Assembly: GCF_007556755.1 (NCBI RefSeq)
Contig: NZ_VJOO01000010.1
Span: 1-60,000 of the forward strand
DNA length: 60,000 nt
Reading direction: 5' to 3'
From: Tepidimonas fonticaldi
GTDB taxonomy: Bacteria; Pseudomonadota; Gammaproteobacteria; Burkholderiales; Burkholderiaceae_C
Of the stretch, positions 34,466-43,553 are shown piece after piece; positions within the stretch are counted from its first letter, which is position 1; every line of letters starts with the position of its first letter. The notes beneath the pieces are model-generated. The model had not been told where the DNA came from. It saw nothing but the letters and a program-made list of their open reading frames with translations, and did not search any database. A program made the translations under genes and the position numbers.

Positions 34466-35370
34466 GGCTCGATCGCCAGCCCACGCAGCGGCTGGCCATC
34501 GCCGACGCGATCGATGACCGTGGCCCGTCCCGTGGCGAGGTCGATGCGCACCAACCGGGTATACGGAACGTCGGCCGTGCGCACCGCCGCGAGCGCCTCG
34601 TTGCCGACGTCCGAGATGTCGAAGGACGCATCGAGCAGCGGCCCGAGCCCGAGCGGTCCGATCGTCACCAGCCGCCCCAGATTGGGCGAGACGGCCGGCA
34701 CCGCATCCTCGTGCGAGCCCTGGCGCACCAGCGTGCCGGCGGCCGCATCCAGCGCGTAGTTGGTCGTCTTGCGCTCGTCGCGGGTGTTGTACGTGTAGCC
34801 GGCCGCGACGATGCGCGGAGGCTGACCGGCGCGGGCATCCCCGTCCTCGTAGCGGAGATCGGGATCGCGCTGCACCCCGTCGGCCTGCGGATCGAAGTCG
34901 ACCAGCACGCCCGTGTCCGGATGCAGCCGGGCATTGAGCCCGTCCGCCCCCACCAGCCGGATGCGATCGGCGGCGGGGTTGAAGTCCACGCCGAACGGCC
35001 CCGGACCGAGCGCCAGCGGCTGCGGCGGGCCGACCGGACGCACCTCGCCGCTGGCCGTGTCGATCACCACCACGCGCGCGGCCGTCGTCACGCCGTAGAG
35101 CGTCCCCCGTGCCACCCGGTAGTCGATCCCGATGAGCGCTTCATCCCCCGGCAGGCCACGCAGCGTCACCTGCCGCCGCACGTCGGCAGGGCGGTCGGCC
35201 GCGACCTGCAACAGCGTGCCCTGCTCGGTCAGCGCCCACAGCAGCAGTGGCGCGGCGCGGGGCCGGGGCCCGGGTGTGGCCGCGGTGGCCGCCGCGGCCA
35301 GCAGACAGCCGACCGCGCCCAGAACCCGACGCCACCGGGACCGGGTATCGCTGCAGTGCATCGCGTGCAT
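34462..35370 (-). CDS. Exported DUF4394-type beta-propeller protein
   Basis: A 302-residue protein with an N-terminal signal or anchor region (RRVLGAVGCLLAAAATAATP) followed by repeating beta-strand units such as LWALTEQGTLLQVAADRP, LIGIDYRVARGTLYGVTTAA, PFGVDFNPAADRIRLVGADG and YTYNTRDERKTTNYALDAAA. These match the DUF4394 family of unknown function. The start at 35370 (MHAMHCSD) is likely; ATG 35361 is an alternative. It begins the four-gene operon that continues with the cupredoxin, GGDEF-EAL and pseudouridine synthase genes. Confidence 0.8.
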   Translation of the reverse strand: MHAMHCSDTRSRWRRVLGAVGCLLAAAATAATPGPRPRAAPLLLWALTEQGTLLQVAADRPADVRRQVTLRGLPGDEALIGIDYRVARGTLYGVTTAARVVVIDTASGEVRPVGPPQPLALGPGPFGVDFNPAADRIRLVGADGLNARLHPDTGVLVDFDPQADGVQRDPDLRYEDGDARAGQPPRIVAAGYTYNTRDERKTTNYALDAAAGTLVRQGSHEDAVPAVSPNLGRLVTIGPLGLGPLLDASFDISDVGNEALAAVRTADVPYTRLVRIDLATGRATVIDRVGDGQPLRGLAIEP

Positions 35371-35444
35371 GTGCGCCTCTCCATCAGTTCGTTCGCCGCC
35401 GGACAGGCATCTTACAGCGAATGCGCGCACCCGGCACCGCCGCC

Positions 35445-36161
35445 TCACGGCCCGGCGCGACCGGCACTGCGCAGCGTGTCCAGATCCAGCACGCGCAGCC
35501 CCCCGTACTCCACCCGAATCGCGCCCGCCTGCTGCCAGCGCGCCAGCGCCTGGTTGACGCGCTGGCGCGACAGCCCCACGAGGTAGGCCAGCTCCTGCTG
35601 GGTGATGCGCAGGACCTGCCCCACCCCGGGGAACAAGCCCGGGTGGAACAGGTTGGCCAGGCTGCGGGCGACGCGCACGTCCGGGTCGGTGATGCGGTCG
35701 ATCTCGCGCGCGGCGATGAACTGGCCCAGACGCTCGTTGAGCTGGTTCATCACGAACCGGTTGAAGCCGATGGAGTGGTCCAGCAGCCAGTGGAAGGTCT
35801 CGACCGGCAGGCCGACGACCAGGCTGCGGCGCAGGGCCTGAACGTTGTAGCGGTAGATCTCGCGCTTGAGCGCCGTCCCCTCGCCGAACCACCCCCCGGG
35901 CGCCAGGCCGGTAAAGGTCATGATCGGGCCTTGGCTGTCGTCGTTGCTCATTTTGAGCAGCCCGTCGATCAGCCCGAACCAGTAGGTGACCGGCCGGCCG
36001 ACGCGGCAGATGTAGTCCCCGGGCTCGGCCTCGCTGACGATCAGGGCGCTTTCCGCCCGCTCGCGCGCCGGCCCTTCCAGCCGCGCGATCCAGGGGATGC
36101 TCTCCAGTTCGGCAGCGGTCAGGGCGCGCGCCCGCTGTCGCAGTCGGTTGGCATGGCTCAC
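35445..36161 (-). CDS. Crp/Fnr-family transcriptional regulator
   Basis: A 238-residue regulator with an N-terminal cyclic-nucleotide-binding-like beta barrel (GDYICRVGRPVTYWFGLIDG, GGWFGEGTALKREIYRYNVQ) and a C-terminal helix-turn-helix (ITQQELAYLVGLSRQRVNQA). No Fnr-type N-terminal cysteine cluster is present. It is divergent from the acyl-CoA synthetase operon across a 204-base gap containing an inverted repeat. Control of the fatty-acid/branched-chain operon is therefore likely, but unproven. The effector is unknown. Confidence 0.88.
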   Translation of the reverse strand: MSHANRLRQRARALTAAELESIPWIARLEGPARERAESALIVSEAEPGDYICRVGRPVTYWFGLIDGLLKMSNDDSQGPIMTFTGLAPGGWFGEGTALKREIYRYNVQALRRSLVVGLPVETFHWLLDHSIGFNRFVMNQLNERLGQFIAAREIDRITDPDVRVARSLANLFHPGLFPGVGQVLRITQQELAYLVGLSRQRVNQALARWQQAGAIRVEYGGLRVLDLDTLRSAGRAGP

Positions 36162-36229
36162 GGTGGTCCCTCGAACTCCCGCTGTGGTGTCGCCATTCTT
36201 CGCCCACGCTCTCCCGCGCCCGAAAGCAC

Positions 36230-36261
36230 CTAGGGAAAGTCCCAGTCAGGGCAACCCCTAG
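36230..36261. promoter_or_regulatory. Inverted repeat between regulator and acyl-CoA synthetase operon
   Basis: CTAGGG (36230-36235) and CCCTAG (36256-36261) form a 6-bp inverted repeat with a 20-base centre that itself holds AAGTCCC and CAGGGCAA. It lies in the middle of the divergent intergenic region and could be an operator for the Crp/Fnr-type regulator. No promoter hexamers could be assigned with confidence. Confidence 0.4.
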
Positions 36262-36365
36262 ATTGTCAACGGACAGACAGAACAGCGTCAAACGCACCCG
36301 TACATTTGCGGCAACACAGCGGCACCGCCTCGTGTTGACACGACCGCCGCGGCAGAGGAGCCTGT

Positions 36366-38312
36366 ATGCAAACGACATTTCCCCGCCTGCTGATCCAGCA
36401 CGCGAGCGCGCGCCCGGACGCGCCCGCCATGCGCGAAAAGGAATACGGCATCTGGCAGACGACGACCTGGCGCCAGATGCTGGAGCGCGTCCGCCACATC
36501 GCCTGCGGACTGCACCAGCTGGGCCTGCGCCGCGGCGAGCATCTGGTGGTCATCGGCGCCAACCGCCCCAGCCTGTACGCCACCATGCTCGCCACGCAGT
36601 CGCTCGGCGCCATCCCGGTGCCGCTGTACCAGGACGCGGTGGCGGCCGAATGCGTCTTCCCGATCAACAACGCCGAGGTGCGCTTCGCGGTCGTGGAGGA
36701 CCAGGAGCAGGTCGACAAGATGCTGGAGATCCGGCCACAGTGCCCGCAACTCGAGCACATTCTGTTCGACGATCCGCGCGGGCTGCGCAACTACGACGAG
36801 CCCGGACTCGCCGGCCTCGAGGAGGTGCAGGCGGCCGGCGCGGTGTTCTGCCAGCAGCACCCCGACTTCTTCCAGGAAGAGATCGACAAAGCCCAGCCCG
36901 ATGACGTGGCGGCGATGTTCTTCACCTCCGGCACCACCGGCAACCCCAAGGGGGTGGTGCACACGCATTTCACGCTGCTCAACCGCGCCGAAGTGGGCGC
37001 CAGGTTCGACAAGCTCACCGAGCGCGAGGAGGTGCTGGCCTACCTGCCGCCGGCCTGGATCGGCCAGAACATCTTCAGCTACGCGCAGTGGCTGGCCTGC
37101 GGCTACGTGGTGAACTGCCCCGAGTCGTCCAGCACGGTGATGATCGACCTGAAGGAGATCGGGCCGACCTACTACTTCGCGCCGCCGCGCGTCTTCGAGG
37201 GCCTGCTGACCAGCGTCATGATCCGCATGGAGGACGCCGGCGCCCTCAAGCGCAAGCTGTTCCACACCTTCATGGACGTGGCCCGCCGCGTCGGCCCGCA
37301 GCTGATGGACGGCAAGCCCGTCGGTCTGGGCGACCGGCTGCTGTATGCGTTGGGCGACATCCTGATCTACGGCCCGCTGCGCAACACGCTGGGCTTTTCG
37401 CGCGTGCGGGTGGCCTACACCGCCGGCGAGGCCATCGGCCCGGACCTGTTCACCTTCTATCGCTCGATCGGCATCAACCTCAAGCAGCTCTACGGCTCGA
37501 CCGAGACGGCCGTGTTCGTCTGCCTGCAGCCCGACCACGAGGTCAAGGCCGACACCGTCGGCGTGCCGTGCGAGGGGGTAGAAATCAAGCTGTCCGAGCA
37601 GGGCGAGATCCTGGTGCGCTCGCCCGGGCTGCTCAAGGAGTACTACAAAAACCCCAAGGCCACCGCCGAGGTGCTGGACGCCGACGGCTGGTACCACACC
37701 AGCGACGCCGGCTTCCTGGACAGCTCCGGGCACCTGAAGATCATCGACCGCGTCAAAGACGTGGGGCGCCTCAAGGGCGGGCCCAACGACGGCGCCATGT
37801 TCGCGCCGAAGTACGTCGAAAACAAGCTCAAGTTTTTCTCGTACATCAAGGAGGCGGTGGCGTTCGGCGACGGGCGCGACAAGGTGTGCGCGATGATCAA
37901 CATCGACTTCGAGGCGGTGGGCAACTGGGCCGAAAAGCGTGGCCTGCCCTACGCCGGCTACACCGACTTGGCCGGCAAGCCCGAGGTCTACGCCCTGATT
38001 CAGGAATGCGTCGAGAAGGTCAACGCCGACCTGAGCCGAGACGCCATGCTGGCCGGCTGCCAGATCCACCGCTTCCTGATCCTGCACAAGGAGCTCGACG
38101 CTGACGACGGGGAACTCACGCGCACCAACAAGGTCCGCCGCGGCTTCATCGCCGAGAAGTACGCGGTGCTGGTCGACGCACTCTACGGCGGCAAGACCGA
38201 GCAGTACATCGAGACCCAGGTCAAGTTCGAGGACGGCCGTACCGGCCAGATCAGCGCGACCCTGCGGATCGTGGACGCCAAGACCTTCGCCCCCCTGAAG
38301 GCCGCGGCCTAA
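36366..38312 (+). CDS. AMP-dependent long-chain acyl-CoA synthetase
   Basis: A 648-residue adenylate-forming enzyme that activates a fatty or aromatic acid to its CoA thioester. The AMP-binding signature FFTSGTTGNPKGVVHTH is near residue 185, YGSTETAVFVC near 378, a YHTSDAGFLDSSGHL region and IDRVKDVGR near 460, and a C-terminal lysine region follows. A GAGGAG ribosome site precedes ATG 36366. It leads the liv-type transporter genes in the same direction, an arrangement common in Burkholderiales. The substrate may be the compound imported by the transporter. Confidence 0.9.
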   Translation: MQTTFPRLLIQHASARPDAPAMREKEYGIWQTTTWRQMLERVRHIACGLHQLGLRRGEHLVVIGANRPSLYATMLATQSLGAIPVPLYQDAVAAECVFPINNAEVRFAVVEDQEQVDKMLEIRPQCPQLEHILFDDPRGLRNYDEPGLAGLEEVQAAGAVFCQQHPDFFQEEIDKAQPDDVAAMFFTSGTTGNPKGVVHTHFTLLNRAEVGARFDKLTEREEVLAYLPPAWIGQNIFSYAQWLACGYVVNCPESSSTVMIDLKEIGPTYYFAPPRVFEGLLTSVMIRMEDAGALKRKLFHTFMDVARRVGPQLMDGKPVGLGDRLLYALGDILIYGPLRNTLGFSRVRVAYTAGEAIGPDLFTFYRSIGINLKQLYGSTETAVFVCLQPDHEVKADTVGVPCEGVEIKLSEQGEILVRSPGLLKEYYKNPKATAEVLDADGWYHTSDAGFLDSSGHLKIIDRVKDVGRLKGGPNDGAMFAPKYVENKLKFFSYIKEAVAFGDGRDKVCAMINIDFEAVGNWAEKRGLPYAGYTDLAGKPEVYALIQECVEKVNADLSRDAMLAGCQIHRFLILHKELDADDGELTRTNKVRRGFIAEKYAVLVDALYGGKTEQYIETQVKFEDGRTGQISATLRIVDAKTFAPLKAAA

Positions 38313-38352
38313 AGCACGCGCCCGACGGCACTTCGACCTTTCAGGATGCCCC

Positions 38353-39138
38353 ATGGCCCACAAGCAAATCGGTGACGTCATCCTCGACGTCCAGAACATC
38401 AGCCTGCGATTCGGCGGCGTCAAGGCGCTGACCGACATCTCGTTCAACGTCCGGGAGCACGAGATCCGCGCCATCATCGGCCCCAACGGCGCGGGCAAGA
38501 GCTCCATGCTCAACTGCATCAACGGCGTCTATACGCCGCAGGAAGGCTCGATCACCTTCCGCGGCCAGACGTTCAAGCACATGAACAGCCGCCAGGTGGC
38601 CGAGATGGGCATCGCGCGCACCTTCCAGAACCTGGCTCTCTTCAAGGGCATGAGCGTGCTGGACAACATCATGACCGGGCGCAACCTGCGCATGAAGAGC
38701 AACCTCTTCCTGCAGGCGCTGCGCATCGGCCCGGCCGAGCGCGAGGAAGTCGCGCACCGCGAGGTGGTGGAGCGCATCATCGACTTCCTGGAAATCCAGG
38801 CCTACCGCAAAACGCCCGTGGGCCAGTTGCCCTACGGCCTGCAAAAGCGCGTGGACCTGGGCCGGGCGCTCGCGATGGAGCCGCAGGTGCTGCTGCTGGA
38901 CGAGCCGATGGCCGGCATGAACGTCGAGGAGAAGCAGGACATGTGCCGCTTCATCCTCGACGTCAACGACGAGTTCGGCACCACCATCGTGCTGATCGAG
39001 CACGACATGGGCGTGGTGATGGACATCTCCGACCGCGTCGTCGTGCTGGACTACGGCAAGAAGATCGGCGACGGCACGCCCGACGAGGTGCGCAACAACG
39101 AAGACGTCATCCGCGCCTACCTGGGCACGAGCCACTGA
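38353..39138 (+). CDS. livG: Branched-chain amino acid ABC transporter ATPase, LivG-like
   Basis: A 261-residue ATPase with Walker A IIGPNGAGKSSML near residue 40, signature LPYGLQKRVDLGRALAMEP near 163 and Walker B VLLLDEPMAGMN near 182. The C-terminal extension (KIGDGTPDEVRNNEDVIRAY, LGTSH) is characteristic of LivG. It drives uptake with LivF through the LivH-LivM channel. The substrates in this cluster may be branched-chain amino acids or aromatic/fatty acids, given the flanking CoA ligases. Confidence 0.9.
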   Translation: MAHKQIGDVILDVQNISLRFGGVKALTDISFNVREHEIRAIIGPNGAGKSSMLNCINGVYTPQEGSITFRGQTFKHMNSRQVAEMGIARTFQNLALFKGMSVLDNIMTGRNLRMKSNLFLQALRIGPAEREEVAHREVVERIIDFLEIQAYRKTPVGQLPYGLQKRVDLGRALAMEPQVLLLDEPMAGMNVEEKQDMCRFILDVNDEFGTTIVLIEHDMGVVMDISDRVVVLDYGKKIGDGTPDEVRNNEDVIRAYLGTSH

Positions 39139-39150
39139 GGAGCCACGGAC

Positions 39151-40080
39151 ATGGGATTTTTTCTGGAAACCCTCTTCGGCGGCCTGATGGCCGGCATGCT
39201 GTATTCGCTGGTGGCGCTCGGCTTCGTGCTGATCTTCAAGGCCTCTGGCGTGTTCAACTTCGCGCAGGGCGCGATGGTGCTGTTTGCCGCGCTGGCGATG
39301 GCGCGCTTTTCGGAGTGGCTGCCGCGCTGGCTGGGCTTCGAGAGCCTGCTGCTGGCCAACCTGCTGGCGTTTGCCGTGGCGGCGCTGCTGATGTTTGCCG
39401 TGGCGTGGCTGGTCGAGGCGCTGGTGCTGCGGCACTTGGTGAACCAGGAAGGCGCGACGCTGCTGATGGCGACGCTGGGCATCACCTACTTCCTCGACGG
39501 CGCCGGGCAGACCATCTTCGGCAGTGACATCTACCAGATCAACATCGGCATGCCCAAGGACCCGATCTTCATCCTGGAGGGCATGTTCGAAGGCGGCATC
39601 CTGCTCAACCAGGAGGACCTGATCGCCGCCGGTATCGCGGCCCTGCTGGTGGCGGCGCTGTCGCTGTTCTTCCAGAAGACCGCCACCGGCCGCGCCCTGC
39701 GCGCGGTGGCCGACGACCACCAGGCCGCGCAGTCCATCGGCATCCCGCTCAACCGCATCTGGGTGATCGTGTGGTGCGTGGCCGGGGTCGTGGCGCTCGT
39801 CGCCGGGATGATCTGGGGCTCCAAGCTCGGGGTGCAGTTCTCCCTCACCACCATCGCCCTGCGTGCGCTGCCGGTCATCATCCTCGGCGGCCTGACCTCG
39901 GTGCCGGGCGCCATCGTCGGCGGCCTCATCATCGGCGTGGGCGAAAAGCTCTCCGAGGTCTATCTGGGGCCCCTGGTCGGCGGCGGCATCGAAATCTGGT
40001 TCGCCTACGTCCTGGCGCTGGTGTTCCTGCTGTTCCGTCCCCAGGGCCTGTTTGGCGAAAAGATCATCGACCGCGTGTGA
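39151..40080 (+). CDS. livH: Branched-chain amino acid ABC transporter permease, LivH-like
   Basis: A 309-residue permease with about eight membrane segments. LivH landmarks are GLMAGMLYSLVALGFVLIFK, ASGVFNFAQGAMVLFAALAM and the ATGRALRAVADDHQAAQSIG cytoplasmic loop, which contacts the ATPase. The gene is 12 bases after livG and 11 before livM. An AGGAG site sits before the ATG. Confidence 0.92.
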   Translation: MGFFLETLFGGLMAGMLYSLVALGFVLIFKASGVFNFAQGAMVLFAALAMARFSEWLPRWLGFESLLLANLLAFAVAALLMFAVAWLVEALVLRHLVNQEGATLLMATLGITYFLDGAGQTIFGSDIYQINIGMPKDPIFILEGMFEGGILLNQEDLIAAGIAALLVAALSLFFQKTATGRALRAVADDHQAAQSIGIPLNRIWVIVWCVAGVVALVAGMIWGSKLGVQFSLTTIALRALPVIILGGLTSVPGAIVGGLIIGVGEKLSEVYLGPLVGGGIEIWFAYVLALVFLLFRPQGLFGEKIIDRV

Positions 40081-40091
40081 GGTAAGGGATC

Positions 40092-41168
40092 ATGTTCTAC
40101 AGAGAAAACGGCCAGTTCAAAACCAGCTACCACGCGGATCAGCAGATTTTCCCGATCGCACGAGACCGCTGGGCCATCCTCGCCCTCGTCGCCTTCGCCT
40201 TCATCGGTGTGCCACTGCTGGCGGACGAGTACCTGTTTCGCGCCATCCTGATTCCGTTTCTGATCCTGTCGCTGGCGGCCATCGGGGTCAACATCCTGGT
40301 CGGCTACTGCGGCCAGATCTCGCTCGGCTCGGGCGCGTTCATGGCGGTGGGCGCCTACATGGCCTACAACGCCTTCGTGCGCTTCGAGGGCATGCCGCTC
40401 ATCGCCGCGCTGCTCATCGGCGGTCTGTGCGCCACGGTCGTGGGCATGTTCTTCGGCATCCCCAGCCTGCGCGTCAAGGGGCTGTACCTGGCCGTGGCGA
40501 CGCTGGCGGCACAGTTCTTCTGCGACTGGGCCTTCCTGCGCATCGGCTGGTTCACCAACAACAACCCGTCGGGCTCGGTGTCGGTGTCCAACCTCAGTGT
40601 GCTCGGCTGGCGCATCGACACGCCGGTGGAGAAGTACCTGTTCTGCCTGGGCTTCGTCGTGGTCTTCGGCGTGCTGGCCAAAAACCTCGTGCGCTCCACC
40701 ATCGGGCGCGAGTGGATGGCGATCCGCGACATGGACGTGGCCGCTGCGGTCATCGGCATCCGCCCGGTGTACGCCAAGCTGTCGGCGTTCGCGGTCAGCT
40801 CCTTCATCGTCGGCGTGGCCGGCGCGCTGTGGGGCTTCATCCACCTGGGTTCGTGGGAGCCGGCGGCCTTCTCGATCGACCGCTCGTTCCAGCTGCTGTT
40901 CATGGTCATCATCGGCGGCCTGGGCTCGATCATGGGCAGCTTCTTCGGGGCGGCCTTCATCGTCGTGCTGCCCATCTTCCTGAACCAGTTCCTGCCCTGG
41001 CTGGGCGGGTTGTTCGGGATTGACGTCTCGACCGCGGCGGTGTCCCATGCCGAATACATGATCTTCGGGGCGCTGATCGTGTGGTTTCTGATCGTCGAAC
41101 CCCACGGTCTGGCCAAGTTGTGGAGCGTCGGCAAGCAAAAGCTGCGCATCTGGCCGTTCCCGCACTGA
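40092..41168 (+). CDS. livM: Branched-chain amino acid ABC transporter permease, LivM-like
   Basis: A 358-residue permease. LivM features are the NILVGYCGQISLGSGAFMAV segment, LRVKGLYLAVATLAAQFFCD and the GREWMAIRDMDVAAAVIGIR loop. The first 30 residues form a longer soluble N-terminus than in E. coli LivM, as is usual for the betaproteobacterial type. It pairs with LivH to form the channel. The substrate-binding protein gene follows after 44 bases. Confidence 0.92.
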   Translation: MFYRENGQFKTSYHADQQIFPIARDRWAILALVAFAFIGVPLLADEYLFRAILIPFLILSLAAIGVNILVGYCGQISLGSGAFMAVGAYMAYNAFVRFEGMPLIAALLIGGLCATVVGMFFGIPSLRVKGLYLAVATLAAQFFCDWAFLRIGWFTNNNPSGSVSVSNLSVLGWRIDTPVEKYLFCLGFVVVFGVLAKNLVRSTIGREWMAIRDMDVAAAVIGIRPVYAKLSAFAVSSFIVGVAGALWGFIHLGSWEPAAFSIDRSFQLLFMVIIGGLGSIMGSFFGAAFIVVLPIFLNQFLPWLGGLFGIDVSTAAVSHAEYMIFGALIVWFLIVEPHGLAKLWSVGKQKLRIWPFPH

Positions 41169-41212
41169 TCATCGTTCCCCACCCGTGCTTCAACCAACCT
41201 AGGAGACAGACC

Positions 41213-42550
41213 ATGAAGCTACGTCCCGTGATCCTCGCTGCCGCCGCAGCGACTGCCGCCCTGTCCAGCGCGCTGGTGGGCACCGCCGCGCATGCGCAGG
41301 CCAAGGAGCAGTTCTTCCCCGTCCTGGTGTACCGCACCGGCGCCTTTGCGCCCAACGGCGTGCCCTGGGCCAACGGCTTCGTGGACTACCTCAAGCTCAC
41401 CAATGCCCGCGGCGGCATCAACGGGGTCAAGATCTCGTTCGAAGAGTGCGAGACCGGCTACGCAACCGACCGCGGGGTCGAGTGCTACGAGCGCCTCAAG
41501 GGCAAGAACGGCGGCGCCGCGATGTTCCAGCCGCTGTCCACCGGCATCACCTTCGCGCTGACCGAAAAAGCCCCCGTGGACAAGATTCCGCTCATCACTG
41601 TCGGCTATGGCCGCAGCGAGTCGCAAGATGGCGGCGTCTTCAAGTGGAACTTCCCGCTCGCGGGCACCTACTGGGTGGCCGGTGACGTGATCATCCAGCA
41701 CATCGCCAAGAAAGAAGGCGGCTTCGATAAACTCAAGGGCAAGAAAATCGCCCTGGTCTATCACGACAGCCCGTTTGGCAAAGAGGCGATTCCCATCCTG
41801 CAGGAGCGCGCCTCGATGCACGGCTACCAGCTGACGATGCTGCCAGTGGCCAGTCCGGGCGTGGAACAGAAGTCCACCTGGCTGCAGATCCGTCAACAGC
41901 GCCCCGACTACGTGATCAACTGGGGCTGGGGGGTGATGAACTCCACCCTGCTCAAGGAAGCGCAGGCCGTCGGCTACCCGCGCGACAAGATCTACGGGGT
42001 CTGGTGGGCCGGGGCCGAGCCGGATGTCAAGGACATCGGCCAAGGCGCCAAGGGCTACAACGCCATCACCATGCAGCACGGCGCCGAACCCAACGCCCCC
42101 TTCATCAAGGAAATCCTCGAGAAGGTGCACGGCAAGGGCCAGGGCACGGGCCCCAAGGATGAGGTCGGCTCGGTTCTGTATGTGCGCGGGGCGATGAGCG
42201 CGATGCTCGCCGTCGAAGGCGTGCGCGCCGCGCAGGAGCGCTTCGGCAAGGGCAAGGTCATGACCGGCGAGCAGGTGCGCTGGGGCCTGGAAAACCTGAA
42301 CCTGACGCAGGCCAAGCTCGATGCACTGGGCTTCAAGGGCGTGATGCGGCCGATTTCGACGAGCTGCCAGGACCACATGGGCGCGGCCTGGGCCCGCATC
42401 CACACCTGGAACGGCAGCAAGTGGGAGTTCACGAGCGACTGGTACCAGGCCGACGAGCAGATCCTCAAGCCGATGGTGCGCGCCGCGGCCGACAAGTACG
42501 CCGCCGAGAAGAAGATCCAGCGCCGCACGCCGCAGGACTGCCAGTCCTGA
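41213..42550 (+). CDS. livK: ABC transporter substrate-binding protein, LivK-like
   Basis: A 445-residue periplasmic type I binding protein with a signal peptide ending at about AHAQA (residue 25). The ligand-binding region contains EQFFPVLVYRTGAFAPNGVP, ITVGYGRSESQDGGVFKWNF and KIALVYHDSPFGKEAIPILQ. It is longer than LivJ/LivK of E. coli and of the type found beside acyl-CoA synthetases, so the ligand may not be an amino acid. An AGGAGA site lies before ATG 41213; the longer upstream frame overlaps livM. Confidence 0.9.
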   Translation: MKLRPVILAAAAATAALSSALVGTAAHAQAKEQFFPVLVYRTGAFAPNGVPWANGFVDYLKLTNARGGINGVKISFEECETGYATDRGVECYERLKGKNGGAAMFQPLSTGITFALTEKAPVDKIPLITVGYGRSESQDGGVFKWNFPLAGTYWVAGDVIIQHIAKKEGGFDKLKGKKIALVYHDSPFGKEAIPILQERASMHGYQLTMLPVASPGVEQKSTWLQIRQQRPDYVINWGWGVMNSTLLKEAQAVGYPRDKIYGVWWAGAEPDVKDIGQGAKGYNAITMQHGAEPNAPFIKEILEKVHGKGQGTGPKDEVGSVLYVRGAMSAMLAVEGVRAAQERFGKGKVMTGEQVRWGLENLNLTQAKLDALGFKGVMRPISTSCQDHMGAAWARIHTWNGSKWEFTSDWYQADEQILKPMVRAAADKYAAEKKIQRRTPQDCQS

Positions 42551-42696
42551 TGGTCCGGGCAGGGGTCGGTCGGTCCATGCCGACCACCCCGCGGTGGGGG
42601 CAGGCGTTCCGCAGCCCCCGCCACCACCCGCCAGCGTCGGTCCGCGGCGCTGACGTGTGGTGCCTGCGCACCCAGCCACGTTACCGAGGTCACCCC

Positions 42697-43506
42697 ATGA
42701 CGACACCCACTCCCGTCCTCACCGTCAACGGCATCGAGGTCATCTACAACCACGTCATCCTCGTGCTCAAGGGCGTCTCGCTGCAGCTCGCCGAGGGCCA
42801 GATCGCCGCCATCCTGGGCGGCAACGGCGCCGGCAAGACCACCACCTTGCGCGCCATCTCCAACCTGCTCAAGGGCGAGCGCGGCGAAGTCACCAAGGGC
42901 TCGATCGAGCTGCGCGGCGAGCGCATCGAGAACCTCACGCCCGCCGACCTCGTCAAGCGCGGCGTGGTACAGGTGATGGAGGGGCGGCACTGCTTCGCCC
43001 ACCTGACGATCGAGGAAAACCTGCTGACCGGCGCCTACACGCGCAAGGACAAGGGCGAGATCGCCGCCAACCTGGAGAAGGTCTACACCTACTTCCCGCG
43101 CCTGAAGACGCGCCGCACCAGCCAGGCCGCCTACACCTCCGGCGGCGAGCAGCAGATGTGCGCGATCGGCCGCGCCCTGATGGCCAACCCCAGCGTCGTG
43201 CTGCTGGACGAGCCGTCGATGGGCCTGGCGCCGCAGATCGTGGAGGAGGTGTTCGAGATCGTCAAGGACCTGAACCAGAAGGAGAAGGTCAGCTTCCTGA
43301 TCGCCGAGCAGAACACCAACATGGCGCTGCGCTACGCCAACTACGGCTACATCATGGAGTCGGGCCGCATCGTCATGGACGGCGCCGCCGAGGACCTGCG
43401 CAACAACGAGGACGTCAAGGAGTTCTACCTCGGCATGGGCGGCGGCGAGCGCAAGAGCTTCCGCGACGTCAAGAGCTACAAGCGCCGCAAGCGCTGGCTG
43501 GCCTGA
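42697..43506 (+). CDS. livF: Branched-chain amino acid ABC transporter ATPase, LivF-like
   Basis: A 269-residue ATPase. Walker [17 protein letters not shown] is near residue 40, signature YTSGGEQQMCAIGRALMANP near 145 and Walker B VVLLDEPSMGLAPQIVEEVF near 168. The second-ATPase (LivF) identity comes from the shorter C-terminus and EGRHCFAHLTIEENLLTGAY. ATG 42697 is chosen because it gives the family start (VLTVNGIEVIYN). A 146-base gap from livK contains GC-rich inverted repeats that could tune expression. Confidence 0.91.
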   Translation: MTTPTPVLTVNGIEVIYNHVILVLKGVSLQLAEGQIAAILGGNGAGKTTTLRAISNLLKGERGEVTKGSIELRGERIENLTPADLVKRGVVQVMEGRHCFAHLTIEENLLTGAYTRKDKGEIAANLEKVYTYFPRLKTRRTSQAAYTSGGEQQMCAIGRALMANPSVVLLDEPSMGLAPQIVEEVFEIVKDLNQKEKVSFLIAEQNTNMALRYANYGYIMESGRIVMDGAAEDLRNNEDVKEFYLGMGGGERKSFRDVKSYKRRKRWLA

Positions 43507-43553
43507 CCCCCTGCCCCCGTCGAGTTCGCCCATCGCTGCGCCGTTTGCCCGCC

